From NCBI RefSeq assembly GCF_009930815.1, contig NZ_CP022222.1, forward strand, positions 7,792,501-7,856,500: a stretch of DNA of 64,000 nt, in the 5' to 3' direction. The translations under genes were made by a program, and so were the position numbers. This stretch comes from Bradyrhizobium sp. CCBAU 051011. Lineage in GTDB: Bacteria; Pseudomonadota; Alphaproteobacteria; Rhizobiales; Xanthobacteraceae. The notes under the pieces are model-generated. The model searched no databases, was not told the DNA's origin, and saw only the letters and a program-made list of their open reading frames with translations. Shown one piece after another: positions 9,605 to 19,443 of this stretch; position 1 is the first letter of the stretch; every line of letters starts with the position of its first letter.

Positions 9605-10021
9605 TTACGCCGCTTCGGCTTCCTTTTCCTGCACCGGGCCGGAGTCCTGGCCCTTGGCGTCGACGTCGCGGTCGACGAATTCGATCACGGCCATCGGGGC
9701 ATTGTCGCCGTAGCGGAAGCCGGCCTTGATGATGCGGGTGTAGCCGCCCTGGCGGTCCTTGTAGCGAGGCGCCAGCACATCGAATAGCTTCTTGACCTGG
9801 TCGACATCGCGCATCTCGGAGATCGCCTGGCGGCGCAAGGCAAGCCCGCCCTTCTTGCCGAGGGTGACCAGCTTCTCAACGATCGGGCGCAATTCCTTGG
9901 CCTTCGGCAGCGTGGTGACGATCTGCTCGTGCTTGATCAGCGCGGCGCACATGTTGGCGAACATCGCGCGGCGATGCTCGGCGGTGCGGTTGAGCTTGCG
10001 ATGAACCTTGCCGTGACGCAT
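9605..10021 (-). CDS. rplQ: 50S ribosomal protein L17
   Basis: A 138-residue L17, which lies near the polypeptide exit tunnel. The core ([67 protein letters not shown]) is canonical. About 20 residues beyond the E. coli length form an acidic tail ([20 protein letters not shown]). It is the last gene of the alpha operon after rpoA, separated from it by 183 bp that hold a dispersed palindromic repeat instead of the usual short gap. Confidence 0.98.
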   Translation of the reverse strand: MRHGKVHRKLNRTAEHRRAMFANMCAALIKHEQIVTTLPKAKELRPIVEKLVTLGKKGGLALRRQAISEMRDVDQVKKLFDVLAPRYKDRQGGYTRIIKAGFRYGDNAPMAVIEFVDRDVDAKGQDSGPVQEKEAEAA

Positions 10022-10099
10022 TGAACTATTCCTTGTCTTGTCTTCGTCGCGACGGTTCGTCGGACTTGTTGCTCAGGTGGGCTGCCTGCGTTCGCCCCA

Positions 10100-10200
10100 G
10101 TCATTCCGGGGCGATGCGAAGCATCGAACCCAGAATCTCGAGATTCCCCGGTGCGCAATTGCGCACCTGCGATCGCCGCTTCGCGACGTCCGGAATGACG
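10100..10200 (+). repeat. Dispersed palindromic repeat (family A, copy 1) between rpoA and rplQ
   Basis: Terminal inverted repeats GTCATTCCGG (10100-10109) and CCGGAATGAC (10190-10199) enclose smaller palindromes: GATGC/GCATC (10113-10125), GAATCTCGAGATTC (10133-10146) and GGTGCGCAATTGCGCACC (10150-10167). A second copy with the same modules lies inverted at 57721-57822. The architecture fits a non-coding dispersed palindrome of the REP/MITE sort. In the rpoA-rplQ transcript it would fold into a multi-hairpin structure. Confidence 0.85.
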
Positions 10201-10204
10201 AAAA

Positions 10205-11224
10205 TCAGTAATGATCCTCGAAGCGCTTGGCGAGCTCGTCGATATTCTCCGGCGGCCAGCCCGGCACTTCCATGCCGAGGTGCAGACCCATCTGGGCCAG
10301 CACTTCCTTGATCTCGTTGAGCGACTTGCGGCCGAAGTTCGGGGTGCGGAGCATTTCCGCTTCGCTCTTCTGCACGAGGTCGCCGATATAGACGATGTTG
10401 TCGTTCTTCAGGCAGTTAGCCGAACGCACCGACAGTTCGAGCTCGTCGACTTTCTTGAGGAACGCCGGGTTGAAGGCGAGATCCGGAATGATCTCCTGCG
10501 CCACTTCCTTGCGCGGCTCTTCGAAGTTCACGAACACGTTGAGCTGATCCTGCAGGATGCGCGCGGCATAGGCCACCGCGTCCTCCGGCGAGATCGCGCC
10601 GTTGGTCTCGATCGTCATGGTCAGCTTGTCGTAGTCGAGGATCTGGCCCTCGCGGGTGTTCTCGACCTTGTAGGAGACCTTGCGCACGGGCGAGAACAGG
10701 CTGTCGACCGGGATCAGGCCGATCGGCGCATCCTCGGGCCGGTTGCGCTCGGCGGCGACGTAGCCCTTGCCGGCGGCAACGGTGAACTCCATGCGGATTT
10801 CAGCGCCCTCGTCCAGCGTGCAGAGCTGGAGCTCCGGATTGAGCACCACGATGTCGCCGACGGTCTGGATGTCGCCGGCGGTGACGACGCCCGGACCCGA
10901 CTTCTTCACGACCATGCGCTTGGGGCCTTCGCCCTGCATCTTGATCGAGATGTCCTTGATGTTGAGCACGATGTCGGTGACGTCCTCGCGAACGCCCGCG
11001 ATCGAGGAGAACTCGTGCAGCACGCCGTCGATGTGCACCGATTGCACCGCGGCGCCCTGCAGCGACGACAGGAGGATGCGGCGCAGCGCGTTACCGAGCG
11101 TCTGGCCGAAACCGCGCTCGAGCGGCTCGGCGACGACGGTGGCAAACCGGGTCGCATCGGAGCCCGGCGTTACCTGCAGTTTGTTCGGTCGAATAAGTTC
11201 TTGCCAATTTTTCTGGATCGTCAC
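10205..11224 (-). CDS. rpoA: DNA-directed RNA polymerase subunit alpha
   Basis: A 339-residue alpha subunit counted from the GTG at 11224. An in-frame ATG at 11245 would add 7 residues, but those codons contain the likely ribosome site (AAGGGG), which favours the GTG. The N-terminal dimerisation/assembly domain (about 1-235: [19 protein letters not shown]) and the C-terminal DNA/activator-binding domain (about 255-320: [34 protein letters not shown]) are complete. It lies between rpsK and rplQ in the alpha operon. Confidence 0.97.
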   Translation of the reverse strand: MTIQKNWQELIRPNKLQVTPGSDATRFATVVAEPLERGFGQTLGNALRRILLSSLQGAAVQSVHIDGVLHEFSSIAGVREDVTDIVLNIKDISIKMQGEGPKRMVVKKSGPGVVTAGDIQTVGDIVVLNPELQLCTLDEGAEIRMEFTVAAGKGYVAAERNRPEDAPIGLIPVDSLFSPVRKVSYKVENTREGQILDYDKLTMTIETNGAISPEDAVAYAARILQDQLNVFVNFEEPRKEVAQEIIPDLAFNPAFLKKVDELELSVRSANCLKNDNIVYIGDLVQKSEAEMLRTPNFGRKSLNEIKEVLAQMGLHLGMEVPGWPPENIDELAKRFEDHY

Positions 11225-11355
11225 TTTGTCACCCCTTCGGGTCAATAGACCGGCCAGTCGATCCGCCTTCAGATCACTGGCGTTGGAGATCGCGGATCAG
11301 TCCGCGGAAAATTACAAAAACAATCGCGAGCAGCAAAACCGCCCGCGACCAGACA

Positions 11356-11745
11356 TCAGACGCGCCGGCGCTTGCGCGGACGGCAACCATTGTGCGGGAT
11401 CGTGGTCACGTCGCGGATCGACGTCACGGTGAAGCCCGCCGCCTGCAGCGCGCGAAGCGCCGATTCGCGGCCCGAACCGGGGCCGGCAACTTCCACTTCC
11501 AGCGTGCGCATGCCGTGTTCCTGCGCCTTCTTGGAAACGTCTTCGGCCGCAACCTGCGCGGCATAGGGGGTCGACTTGCGCGAGCCCTTGAAGCCCATCG
11601 TGCCGGCCGACGACCAGGCGATGGTGTTGCCCTGCGCGTCGGTGATGGTGATGGTCGTGTTGTTGAACGACGAATTCACGTGCGCGATGCCGGAGGCGAT
11701 GTTCTTGCGTTCGCGGCGGCGTACGCGGGTGGCTTCCTTGCCCAT
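11356..11745 (-). CDS. rpsK: 30S ribosomal protein S11
   Basis: A 129-residue S11, which contacts 16S rRNA on the platform and the mRNA exit region. The start at 11745 ([16 protein letters not shown]) is preferred over an upstream in-frame one. Family stretches: [33 protein letters not shown] and the C-terminus [18 protein letters not shown]. It lies between rpsM and rpoA in the standard alpha-operon order. Confidence 0.98.
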   Translation of the reverse strand: MGKEATRVRRRERKNIASGIAHVNSSFNNTTITITDAQGNTIAWSSAGTMGFKGSRKSTPYAAQVAAEDVSKKAQEHGMRTLEVEVAGPGSGRESALRALQAAGFTVTSIRDVTTIPHNGCRPRKRRRV

Positions 11746-11811
11746 TATCCTAAAACCTTCCTGTGATCTCAAACGCCGCCGTACTGCCAGCGGCTACACC
11801 TAAAAACGCGA

Positions 11812-11873
11812 GTGGCTGACGGTGAGCAGCGAATAGAATCTATTCGCCGCTCCCTATTCGCTATTCGCAAAAC
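11812..11873. repeat. AT-type palindromic repeat (family B, copy 1) between rpsM and rpsK
   Basis: GCGAATAG (11829-11836) and CTATTCGC (11840-11847) form a hairpin with a 3-nt loop, followed by CTATTCGCTATTCGC (11854-11868). The same words occur in the tuf-rpsJ spacer at 24387-24440. The element is distinctly AT-richer than the flanking genes. Confidence 0.7.
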
Positions 11874-12242
11874 TTACTTCTTCTTGCCGGCGATCGACTT
11901 GGCCGGGCCCTTGCGCGTGCGCGCATTGGTGTGGGTGCGCTGACCGCGCACCGGCAGGCCGCGGCGATGACGCAGGCCGCGATAGCAGCCGAGGTCCATC
12001 AGCCGCTTGATGTTGATGCCGGTCTCACGGCGAAGGTCGCCCTCGACGAGATAGTCGCGGTCGATCACTTCGCGGATCTGCAGGACTTCCTGGTCGCTCA
12101 GCTGGCTGACGCGACGATCCTCGGGGATCTTGACCTTCTCGATGATCTCGGCCGCGTTCTTCTGGCCGATGCCATGGATGTACTGGAGCGCGATCAGAAC
12201 GCGCTTGTTGGTCGGGATATTCACGCCGGCAATACGGGCCAC
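11874..12242 (-). CDS. rpsM: 30S ribosomal protein S13
   Basis: A 122-residue S13 of the 30S head, forming subunit bridges. It uses a GTG start with AGGAGAG seven bases upstream. Family features: [24 protein letters not shown] in the H2TH region, and the basic tail [23 protein letters not shown] that reaches toward the P-site tRNA. It is followed by a repeat-containing spacer before rpsK. rpmJ is absent between secY/adk and rpsM, as usual for alphaproteobacteria. Confidence 0.97.
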   Translation of the reverse strand: MARIAGVNIPTNKRVLIALQYIHGIGQKNAAEIIEKVKIPEDRRVSQLSDQEVLQIREVIDRDYLVEGDLRRETGINIKRLMDLGCYRGLRHRRGLPVRGQRTHTNARTRKGPAKSIAGKKK

Positions 12243-12426
12243 GGACTTCTCTCCTGTCGCCGATCCCCTATGGACCGGGCTATGTTCTTGCTAACTCGGG
12301 CAGGTATTCGCAAACGCGAACACGACGCCCTTCCCCTCATTTGCTTCGGGGCCCGGCATCGTCAAAAACTATCCGACTTGGATGCGGGGCTTATTAAAGG
12401 ATTCAACTCGGTTTCGTCAACCGCCT

Positions 12427-13272
12427 CTATCGCTTAGCTCGCTTTTTCGTGACCTTTTTCGCGACCTTCCGGACGGTCTTTTGGGCTGCCTTTTTGGCCT
12501 TCCCGACAGCCCGCCGCTGGCTGGCCGGGGCCGCCTTCCCGATCTTCCTGGACGCCGCTTTCCTGCCCTTTGGGGCCGCTTTGGAGGCCTTTTTGGCCGT
12601 TTTGGCAGCCTTTTTACCCGACGGCCTGGCGGTCTTCCTGGCTGCTGCAGTGGCCTTCCTGGCCGGCGCCGTCTTGGGTTCCACCGCCCCGATCGCGGAC
12701 AGGATGCGATTGATCTCCCGGGTGACGTGCTCGATGGTCATCATGCCGTCGACGGTCAGAAGCTTCCGCCGCTCGGAGTAGTAGTGAATCAGGGGCTCGG
12801 TCAGGGAGCGGTACTGCGCCAGGCGCTTGGTCAGCACTTCCGGCGTATCGTCGACCCTGACCTCCTCGCCGCGCGCACGGGTTTCCTCGGCCCGTTTCTC
12901 GACGCGCTCAAGCAGCGCGCTCTCGTTGACGCGGAGTTCGACCACCGCATCGAGCTTGAGATGCTTCCTCTTCAGGAGTTCATCGAGGGCTTCAGCCTGC
13001 GGCACCGTGCGCGGAAAGCCATCGAGGATAAAGCCCTTTTTGGCGTCGGGCTGCTCGATGCGGTCGGAGATGATTCCCACCACGAGTTCGTCCGGGACGA
13101 GGCCACCATTGGCCATGATGTCCTTGGCCTGCAGGCCGATCGGCGTTTCGGCGGCAACCGCGGCGCGGAGCATCTCGCCGGTCGAGAGCTGCACGATGCC
13201 GTACTTGGAAACCAGCCGCAGCGCCTGGGTCCCCTTGCCCGAGCCCGGCGGCCCCAAAAGGATCAATCTCAT
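12427..13272 (-). CDS. adk: Adenylate kinase with a long Lys/Ala-rich C-terminal tail
   Basis: A 281-residue protein that interconverts ATP + AMP and 2 ADP. The kinase part (about 1-195) has the P-loop GPPGSGKGT (7-15), the AMP-site segment STGEMLRAAV, FILDGFPRT (81-89) and a short LID (GEEVRVDDTPEVLTKRL), so it is the short-LID type. Residues about 196-281 are unusual: a very basic, low-complexity tail of K, A, R and P (KTAKKASKAAPKGRKAASRK) resembling histone H1, AlgP or the HupB tail, while normal Adks end near residue 195-215. The reading frame is continuous and ends KKVTKKRAKR. It sits between secY and rpsM as in other alphaproteobacteria. Confidence 0.95.
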   Translation of the reverse strand: MRLILLGPPGSGKGTQALRLVSKYGIVQLSTGEMLRAAVAAETPIGLQAKDIMANGGLVPDELVVGIISDRIEQPDAKKGFILDGFPRTVPQAEALDELLKRKHLKLDAVVELRVNESALLERVEKRAEETRARGEEVRVDDTPEVLTKRLAQYRSLTEPLIHYYSERRKLLTVDGMMTIEHVTREINRILSAIGAVEPKTAPARKATAAARKTARPSGKKAAKTAKKASKAAPKGRKAASRKIGKAAPASQRRAVGKAKKAAQKTVRKVAKKVTKKRAKR

Positions 13273-13342
13273 GACTATTCGCCCCCCGGCTTGGTGAGCG
13301 AAACCCGCACACCCTGTTATCGGATTTCAGACCACCCGCAAA

Positions 13343-14674
13343 TCAGCGGCGGCGGCCCCTCAGCTTGGACTTCCGGATCAGCCCCTCATACTGGTGAGCC
13401 AACAGATAACCCTGCACCTGCGCCACCGTATCCATGGTCACGCTGACGACGATCAGAAGCGAGGTTCCACCGAAGTAGAACGGCACCGAGGCATAGGAAA
13501 TCAGGATTTCGGGAATCAGACACACGATCGCCAGATAGATCGCGCCCAGCACGGTGATCCGCGACAGCACGTAGTCGATATATTCCGCGGTGCGCTCGCC
13601 CGGACGGATGCCGGGGATGAAGCCGCCGTGCTTCTTCAAATTGTCGGCAGTCTCGGTCGGGTTGAACACGATCGCGGTGTAAAAGAAGGCGAAGAACACG
13701 ATCAGCGCCAAATAGCAGAACAGGAACAGCGGACGACCGTGGCTGAGCTGGGTGTTGAGCCACTGGAACCATTCCGGTCCCTTGCCGGCATTGAAGTTCG
13801 CGACGGTGGCCGGCAGCAGCAGCAGCGACGAGGCGAAGATCGGCGGGATCACGCCCGAGGTGTTGAGCTTGAGCGGCAGATGCGAGGACTGGCCCTCGAA
13901 CATCTTGTTGCCGACCTGGCGCTTCGGATACTGGATCAGGAGACGGCGCTGCGCGCGCTCCATGAACACGATGAAGGCAATCACAGCGACCGCCATCACG
14001 ATCACGATCAGGATCAGGGCGGTCGACAGCGCGCCCTGGCGTCCCAGTTCCAGCATGTTGGCGAGCGCCGACGGCAACTCGGCGACGATGCCGGCCAGAA
14101 TGATCAGCGAAATGCCGTTGCCGATGCCGCGCGAGGTGATCTGCTCGCCGAGCCACATCAGGAACATGGTGCCGCCGGTCAGCGTGACCGTGGTGGAAAT
14201 CAGGAAGAACGGGCCGGGATCACTGACGACATTGCCGGCGCCCTGCAGTCCGATCGCGATGCCATAGGCCTGGAACGTGGCGAGGATCACCGTGAGGTAG
14301 CGGGTATACTGGTTCAGCGTCTTGCGGCCGGCTTCGCCTTCCTTCTTCAAGGCTTCGAGCTTGGGCGAAACCGTCGTCAGGAGCTGGATGATGATCGATG
14401 CCGAGATGTACGGCATGATGTTCAGCGCGAAGATCGCCATGCGGTTGATGCCGCCGCCGGCGAACATGTTGAACATGCCGAGAATACCGCCGGCCTGCGA
14501 CTTGAACACCTGTTCCCAGATCGCGGGATCAATGCCCGGCAGCGGGATATAGGTGCCGAGCCGATAAACAAGCAGCGCACCCAGCGTAAACCAGATGCGC
14601 TTCTTCAGTTCGTCGGCCTTCGCCAAAGCACCGAAATTGAGGTTTGCCGCAAGTTGTTCTGCTGCTGAGACCAT
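13343..14674 (-). CDS. secY: Preprotein translocase subunit SecY
   Basis: A 443-residue, ten-helix channel subunit of the Sec translocon in the inner membrane. The start at 14674 (MVSAAEQLAANLNFGALAKA) was chosen over an upstream in-frame extension without family similarity. Typical segments: LPGIDP in the first periplasmic region, the plug and second-helix region GGINRMAIFALNIMPYISAS, ERAQRRLLIQYPKRQ, and KKHGGFIPGIRPGERTAEYI in the cytoplasmic loop. It sits after rplO and before adk in the spc operon. Confidence 0.98.
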   Translation of the reverse strand: MVSAAEQLAANLNFGALAKADELKKRIWFTLGALLVYRLGTYIPLPGIDPAIWEQVFKSQAGGILGMFNMFAGGGINRMAIFALNIMPYISASIIIQLLTTVSPKLEALKKEGEAGRKTLNQYTRYLTVILATFQAYGIAIGLQGAGNVVSDPGPFFLISTTVTLTGGTMFLMWLGEQITSRGIGNGISLIILAGIVAELPSALANMLELGRQGALSTALILIVIVMAVAVIAFIVFMERAQRRLLIQYPKRQVGNKMFEGQSSHLPLKLNTSGVIPPIFASSLLLLPATVANFNAGKGPEWFQWLNTQLSHGRPLFLFCYLALIVFFAFFYTAIVFNPTETADNLKKHGGFIPGIRPGERTAEYIDYVLSRITVLGAIYLAIVCLIPEILISYASVPFYFGGTSLLIVVSVTMDTVAQVQGYLLAHQYEGLIRKSKLRGRRR

Positions 14675-14821
14675 GTTCAGGCTTTCTCCCGCCGTCCCCC
14701 AGGCCGACGTCCCTTCCCGGGACAATCGGCAGACGCCGGACAATATTTGGTGCTCGGCTTTGATAAGTCCATCGTTCTATCGTGCGGATCGCCCGCGACA
14801 AAACGGGCGATGACGCAGATG

Positions 14822-15310
14822 TTACGCCGCCTCGCCTTCTTCCTTCTTGGCCGGGGCCAGGATCTTCACCGTGCCGCCGGCCTTCTCGACCGCCGCGACC
14901 GCGGATTTCGAGGCGCCATGCACCTCGATCGCGAGCTTGGCCTTGAGTTCGCCGCGGCCGAGCAGCCGCACGCCGTCCTTGGCGCGGCGCAGCACGCCGG
15001 CCTTGACCAGCGATTCCGCGGTCACCGTGTCCTTGGCGTCGATCCGCTTGGCATCGATCGCCTCCTGCAGCCGGTCGAGGTTGATCTCGGCGAAGTCGAG
15101 CCGGAAGATGTTGTTGAAGCCGCGCTTCGGCAGGCGACGATGCAGCGGCATCTGGCCGCCCTCGAAGCCTTTGATGCGCACGCCCGAACGCGCGGTCTGG
15201 CCCTTGCCGCCGCGGCCCGAAGTCTTGCCCTTGCCCGAACCGATGCCACGGCCGACGCGCATGCGCTTCTTGCGCGAGCCGGCGTTGTCGGCGATATCGC
15301 TGAGCTTCAT
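14822..15310 (-). CDS. rplO: 50S ribosomal protein L15
   Basis: A 162-residue L15, a late-assembling 50S protein. The Gly/Arg-rich N-terminal extension ([20 protein letters not shown]) threads into 23S rRNA in known structures, and the C-terminal globular part ([19 protein letters not shown]) is canonical. There is a short acidic end (KKEEGEAA). It sits between rpmD and secY in the spc operon. Confidence 0.98.
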   Translation of the reverse strand: MKLSDIADNAGSRKKRMRVGRGIGSGKGKTSGRGGKGQTARSGVRIKGFEGGQMPLHRRLPKRGFNNIFRLDFAEINLDRLQEAIDAKRIDAKDTVTAESLVKAGVLRRAKDGVRLLGRGELKAKLAIEVHGASKSAVAAVEKAGGTVKILAPAKKEEGEAA

Positions 15311-15331
15311 CGCCCTTCTCCTTATACTTGC

Positions 15332-15523
15332 TTACTCGCCGACGACGCGGACGAGATGCTGGACCTTGTTGATCATGCCGCGAACCTCAGGGGTATCCTG
15401 AAGCTCGGCAACCCGGCCGATCTTGTTGAGCTTGAGGCCGATCAGCGTCGAACGCTGCGAGTGGTGGCGGCGGATTGCGCTGCCGATCTGCTCGACCTTG
15501 ATCGTCTTTGCGGCCTTGGCCAT
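15332..15523 (-). CDS. rpmD: 50S ribosomal protein L30
   Basis: A 63-residue L30, normal for the short bacterial form. It contains [20 protein letters not shown] and ends [14 protein letters not shown]. It lies between rpsE and rplO with short gaps, the standard spc order. Confidence 0.97.
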   Translation of the reverse strand: MAKAAKTIKVEQIGSAIRRHHSQRSTLIGLKLNKIGRVAELQDTPEVRGMINKVQHLVRVVGE

Positions 15524-15557
15524 CGTCTTAACTCCAAAAAGCGCTTGAAAGCGCCGG

Positions 15558-16133
15558 TTATTCAGCCACCGCTTCGGCGTCGCCGCCGACGCGGCGCGAC
15601 TGCAGCGTGGACACCTTGATGTTGCGGCGGGCCGCCACCGAACGCGGCGAATCCTGATGCTTCAGCGCGTCGAAGGTCGCGCGAACCATGTTGTAGGGAT
15701 TCGACGAGCCGATCGACTTCGCCACCACGTCCTGGATGCCGAGCGTCTCGAACACCGCGCGCATCGGGCCGCCGGCGATGATGCCGGTACCGGCCGGAGC
15801 GGCACGCAGGTAGACGCGGCCGGCGCCGTGACGGCCGGCGATGTCGTGATGCAGCGTGCGGCCTTCGCGCAGCGCCACGCGCGTCAGGTTGCGCTTGGCC
15901 GACTCGGTCGCTTTGCGGATCGCCTCGGGCACTTCGCGCGCCTTGCCGTGGCCGAAACCGACCCGGCCCTTCTGGTCGCCGATCACGACCAGCGCCGCAA
16001 AGCCGAAGCGCTTGCCGCCCTTGACGACCTTCGCCACGCGATTGATGTGGACGAGCTTGTCGACGAACTCGCTGTCGCGCTCCTCGCGATCCCTGCTCCG
16101 TTCGCGTCCGCCGCGTTCGCGTTCACCTGCCAT
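15558..16133 (-). CDS. rpsE: 30S ribosomal protein S5
   Basis: A 191-residue S5 at the mRNA entry channel, involved in fidelity. The ATG at 16133 is used; a TTG four codons upstream is an alternative. It starts with a highly charged extension of about 25 residues ([20 protein letters not shown]), as in many alphaproteobacterial S5 proteins. The double-stranded-RNA-binding-like S5 domain ([20 protein letters not shown]) and the C-terminal domain ([19 protein letters not shown]) follow. Confidence 0.97.
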   Translation of the reverse strand: MAGERERGGRERSRDREERDSEFVDKLVHINRVAKVVKGGKRFGFAALVVIGDQKGRVGFGHGKAREVPEAIRKATESAKRNLTRVALREGRTLHHDIAGRHGAGRVYLRAAPAGTGIIAGGPMRAVFETLGIQDVVAKSIGSSNPYNMVRATFDALKHQDSPRSVAARRNIKVSTLQSRRVGGDAEAVAE

Positions 16134-16194
16134 GGTGTTTTCCAATCTTTAGGGGAAGAAAGCCCCTGTCCTCGTAAATGTTCAAAACGGTTGG

Positions 16195-16554
16195 TTAGAA
16201 GCTCAGTCCGCTTTCGCGGGCCGCATCGGCGAGCGCCTTGACGCGCCCGTGATAGAGATACTGACCGCGATCGAACACCACTTCCTTGACGCCCTTTTGC
16301 ACGGCGCGTTCCGCCAGCAGCTTGCCGACGGCCTTGGCCGCATCGATGTTGGCGCCGGTGTTGCCGGCCTCGCGCATGGTCTTTTCCAGCGACGAGGCAG
16401 AAGCGAGCGTCTCGCCCTTCAGGTCGTCGATGACCTGGGCGTAGATGTGCTTCGACGAACGGAACACCGACAGACGCGGGCGTCCATTGGCCGACCGGCG
16501 CAGCGCGTTGCGCACGCGCTGCTTGCGCCGGGCATTCGTGACCTTGAGTGACAT
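16195..16554 (-). CDS. rplR: 50S ribosomal protein L18
   Basis: A 119-residue L18, the 5S rRNA-binding protein of the central protuberance. Characteristic parts: [36 protein letters not shown] and [20 protein letters not shown]. It lies between rplF and rpsE in the spc operon. Confidence 0.98.
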   Translation of the reverse strand: MSLKVTNARRKQRVRNALRRSANGRPRLSVFRSSKHIYAQVIDDLKGETLASASSLEKTMREAGNTGANIDAAKAVGKLLAERAVQKGVKEVVFDRGQYLYHGRVKALADAARESGLSF

Positions 16555-16565
16555 GACCGGCTCCG

Positions 16566-17099
16566 TTACTTCTTCTTGCCTTCCTTGCGGAAGATGAATT
16601 CGTTGGCGTACTTCACGCCCTTGCCCTTGTAGGGCTCCGGCGGACGGTAGGCGCGAATCTCGGCGGCGACCTGCCCGACACGCTGCGAATCGGTGCCGGT
16701 GATCGTGATCTCGGTCGGCTTCGGCACCGCGATGGTGATGCCTTCCGGGATCGCGTAGACCACGTCGTGGCTGTAGCCGAGCGCGAGCTGCAGGTTCTTG
16801 CCCTGCATCGCTGCGCGGTAACCCACGCCGGTGATCTCGAGCTTCTTTTCAAAGCCCTTGGTGACGCCCTCGACCAGGTTCGCGACCTGCGCGCGCGCGG
16901 TGCCGTACATGGCCTGGGCGCGGTTGGTCTTGAACTTCGGCGCGACCTTCACCGCGCCGCTCTCGAACTTCACCTCGACGTCGTCATGCACGACGAACTG
17001 AAGCTGGCCCTTCGGCCCCTTCACCTTGACGGTCTGCCCCTCGACGGTCGCCGTCACACCGGACGGGATCGCCACAGGCCGTTTGCCAACACGTGACAT
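16566..17099 (-). CDS. rplF: 50S ribosomal protein L6
   Basis: A 177-residue L6 near the factor-binding site of the 50S subunit. The start at 17099 ([14 protein letters not shown]) replaces a longer in-frame extension into the rpsH gap. The duplicated L6 fold is complete, with the signature [20 protein letters not shown] near the end. Confidence 0.98.
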   Translation of the reverse strand: MSRVGKRPVAIPSGVTATVEGQTVKVKGPKGQLQFVVHDDVEVKFESGAVKVAPKFKTNRAQAMYGTARAQVANLVEGVTKGFEKKLEITGVGYRAAMQGKNLQLALGYSHDVVYAIPEGITIAVPKPTEITITGTDSQRVGQVAAEIRAYRPPEPYKGKGVKYANEFIFRKEGKKK

Positions 17100-17115
17100 G
17101 GCTAAAAATCCTTCC

Positions 17116-17514
17116 TCAGAACACCGTGAAGAGAACTTCGCCGCCCACATTCGCGTCGCGCGCTTCGTGGTCAGCCATGATTCCCTTCGGCGTCGACAAC
17201 ACCGAAATGCCGAGACCGTTGTTCACGCGCGGCAGGTTCTTCACCGAGGCGTAAACCCGGCGCCCGGGCTTCGAGACCCGCTCGATCTCGCGAATGACGG
17301 GCTCGCCGTCGAAATATTTCAGCTCGATCTCGAGCTCGCTGCGGCCCGAAGCATGTTCGACGCTGGCGTAGCCGCGGATGTAGCCCTCGGACTTCAGCAC
17401 TTCGAGCACGCTGGCGCGCATCTTCGAGCCCGGGGTCGAGACCTTGGACTTCGAACGCATCTGCGCGTTGCGGATGCGGGTGATGAGATCGGAAATTGGA
17501 TCGTGCGTTGACAT
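17116..17514 (-). CDS. rpsH: 30S ribosomal protein S8
   Basis: A 132-residue S8, the central-domain 16S rRNA binder which in E. coli also represses the spc operon. The N-terminus [17 protein letters not shown] and the C-terminal [20 protein letters not shown] are canonical. Autoregulation of this operon by S8 is known in enterobacteria, but no matching mRNA site was identified here. Confidence 0.98.
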   Translation of the reverse strand: MSTHDPISDLITRIRNAQMRSKSKVSTPGSKMRASVLEVLKSEGYIRGYASVEHASGRSELEIELKYFDGEPVIREIERVSKPGRRVYASVKNLPRVNNGLGISVLSTPKGIMADHEARDANVGGEVLFTVF

Positions 17515-17528
17515 CTTGACGACCCTCC

Positions 17529-17834
17529 TTACCAGCTCGACTTCACGAGCCCGGGAACCAGGCCCTTGGAGCCGAGTTCACGCAGCGCGATGCGCGAGAG
17601 CTTGTTCTTGCGGTAGTTCGAGCGCGGACGGCCGGTCAGTTCGCAGCGGTTGCGGATGCGCGTCGTCGACGAGTTGCGCGGCAACTGGGCGAGCTTCAGC
17701 GTCGCCGCAAACCGCTCTTCCATCGGCTTGGTCTTGTCGGCGATGATCGCCTTCAGCTTCGCGCGCGCAGGTGCGGCGTTCTTGGCCATCCGCTTGCGCC
17801 GGTTGTTCTTCTCGATCGAACTCTTCTTTGCCAT
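17529..17834 (-). CDS. rpsN: 30S ribosomal protein S14 (zinc-independent form)
   Basis: A 101-residue S14 of the long, zinc-free type. The region that carries two CxxC pairs in the zinc form is here [20 protein letters not shown], with a single Cys. It sits between rplE and rpsH. The ending [11 protein letters not shown] is typical. Confidence 0.98.
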   Translation of the reverse strand: MAKKSSIEKNNRRKRMAKNAAPARAKLKAIIADKTKPMEERFAATLKLAQLPRNSSTTRIRNRCELTGRPRSNYRKNKLSRIALRELGSKGLVPGLVKSSW

Positions 17835-17876
17835 GCTTGGCTCCTGGGTTTCCGCGTTTGAGAGGCTAGCTGCGTC

Positions 17877-18434
17877 TCACTGCCGGAACGGGAAATTGAA
17901 AGCGGTCAACAAGGCCCTCGCCTCGTCGTCGGTCTTCGCCGTGGTGCAGACGGTGATGTCCATGCCGCGGGCTTCCGAAACCTTGTCGAAATCGATTTCG
18001 GGGAAAATGATGTGCTCCTTGATGCCGAGCGAGTAGTTGCCGCGGCCATCGAAGCTCTTCGGGTTCAGACCACGGAAGTCGCGCACGCGCGGCAGCGCGA
18101 CGTTCACCAGGCGATCGATGAACTCGTACATCCGTGCCTTGCGCAGCGTGACCTTGCAGCCGATCGGCTGGTTCTCGCGCAGCTTGAAGGTCGCGATCGC
18201 GATCCGCGAATAGGTCACGATCGCCTTCTGGCCGGCGATCTGGGTCAGCTCGGCAGCCGCGGTCTCGGCCTTCTTGCGGTCGTTGACGGAATCGCCGACG
18301 CCCATGTTGAGCACGACCTTGTCCAGCCGCGGCACCTGCATGACGTTGGCGTAGCCGAACTTCTCAGTCAGCTGGCCACGAATGCTCTTGTCATACTCCG
18401 CGCGCAGGCGCGGCGTGTAAGCGGTATCAGCCAT
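17877..18434 (-). CDS. rplE: 50S ribosomal protein L5
   Basis: A 185-residue L5, a 5S rRNA-binding protein that forms bridge B1b. The start at 18434 ([15 protein letters not shown]) lies inside the end of rplX, an 8-nt overlap that suggests coupled translation. Family segments: [31 protein letters not shown] and [20 protein letters not shown]. Confidence 0.98.
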   Translation of the reverse strand: MADTAYTPRLRAEYDKSIRGQLTEKFGYANVMQVPRLDKVVLNMGVGDSVNDRKKAETAAAELTQIAGQKAIVTYSRIAIATFKLRENQPIGCKVTLRKARMYEFIDRLVNVALPRVRDFRGLNPKSFDGRGNYSLGIKEHIIFPEIDFDKVSEARGMDITVCTTAKTDDEARALLTAFNFPFRQ

Positions 18435-18741
18435 CGATCTCTGCTCCCGAGCTCTTGGCAACACGTACCTTCTTGCCATCGGCCTGAATCTTGAACCCAA
18501 TGCGGGTCGGCTTTCCGTCCTTGCCTACATAGGCGACGTTGGACAGGTGGATCGGCGACTCCTTGGAGATGATGCCGCCTTCCTGGTTCTGGGTCTGCTT
18601 CTGGTGACGCTTCACCAGATTGACGCCGCGCACCAGCGCCGTGTTGTCGGCGGGGCGGACCTCGAATACTTCGCCGGTGCGGCCCTTGTCGCGGCCGCTC
18701 AGCACGATGACCTTGTCACCCTTGCGGATCTTGGCAGCCAT
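18427..18741 (-). CDS. rplX: 50S ribosomal protein L24
   Basis: A 104-residue L24, an early 23S rRNA assembly protein with a KOW motif ([20 protein letters not shown]). Its ATG shares one base with the rplN stop (TGATG) and its own stop overlaps rplE by 8 nt, so rplN-rplX-rplE are tightly coupled. Confidence 0.98.
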   Translation of the reverse strand: MAAKIRKGDKVIVLSGRDKGRTGEVFEVRPADNTALVRGVNLVKRHQKQTQNQEGGIISKESPIHLSNVAYVGKDGKPTRIGFKIQADGKKVRVAKSSGAEIDG

Positions 18742-19109
18742 CACAGCACCTCCGGCGCAAGCGAGATGATCTTCATGTGGTTCTTGGCGCGCAGCTCGCG
18801 CGGCACGGGCCCGAAGATACGGGTGCCGACGGGTTCCGACTGGTTGTTGATCAGGACGGCGGCGTTGCGGTCGAAACGGATGACCGAGCCGTCGGCGCGG
18901 CGGATGTCCTTGCGGACACGCACCACGACGGCCTTCATCACGTCGCCCTTCTTCACCTTGCCGCGCGGAATCGCTTCCTTGATCGACACGACGATAACGT
19001 CGCCCACGGTGGCATAGCGGCGCTTGGAGCCCCCCAGCACCTTGATGCACATGACACGGCGTGCGCCTGAATTGTCGGCCACGTCGAGGTTGGTCTGCAT
19101 CTGAATCAT
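18741..19109 (-). CDS. rplN: 50S ribosomal protein L14
   Basis: A 122-residue L14 of canonical length, part of the 50S interface. It starts [18 protein letters not shown] and contains [24 protein letters not shown] family sequence and the ending [10 protein letters not shown]. It is the first gene of the spc block after rpsQ. Confidence 0.98.
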
Positions 19110-19184
19110 TGATGCACCTCGTCCTCTTTCTGCGCTTTAGCGCGCTAAAAATTTCCCTGAATTCCCTCGGCTAAGCCGAGATTA

Positions 19185-19433
19185 TCAGGCCGTTTTCTTC
19201 TGTTCGCCCCGGACCACGGTCCAGCGCTTCAACTTCGAGATCGGCTTGCTTTCCTCGATCCACACCATGTCGCCCGGCTTGAACTCGTTGTTCTCGTCGT
19301 GCGCGTGGTAGTTCTTGGAGCGGCGGATCGTCTTCTTGTAGATCGGATGGGTGAAGCGGCGATCGACGCGCACCACCACCGTCTTGGCTTGCTTGTCGCT
19401 CACGACCACGCCCTGAAGCGTACGTTTCGGCAT
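19185..19433 (-). CDS. rpsQ: 30S ribosomal protein S17
   Basis: An 82-residue S17 with an OB fold, an early 16S rRNA binder. The start at 19433 ([20 protein letters not shown]) was taken in place of an upstream in-frame extension that runs through rpmC. The signature [18 protein letters not shown] is present. Confidence 0.98.
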   Translation of the reverse strand: MPKRTLQGVVVSDKQAKTVVVRVDRRFTHPIYKKTIRRSKNYHAHDENNEFKPGDMVWIEESKPISKLKRWTVVRGEQKKTA

Positions 19434-19443
19434 GTCCGGCCTC

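Noticed and set aside
10085..10202. Palindromic repeats as a CRISPR array
   Set aside because: Single elements with internal palindromes, no regular direct repeats or spacers and no cas genes.
12427..12690. The basic adk tail as a frameshift artefact or a separate gene
   Set aside because: The frame is continuous, has no internal stop, and ends in a sensible basic C-terminus; no separate start or ribosome site is seen.
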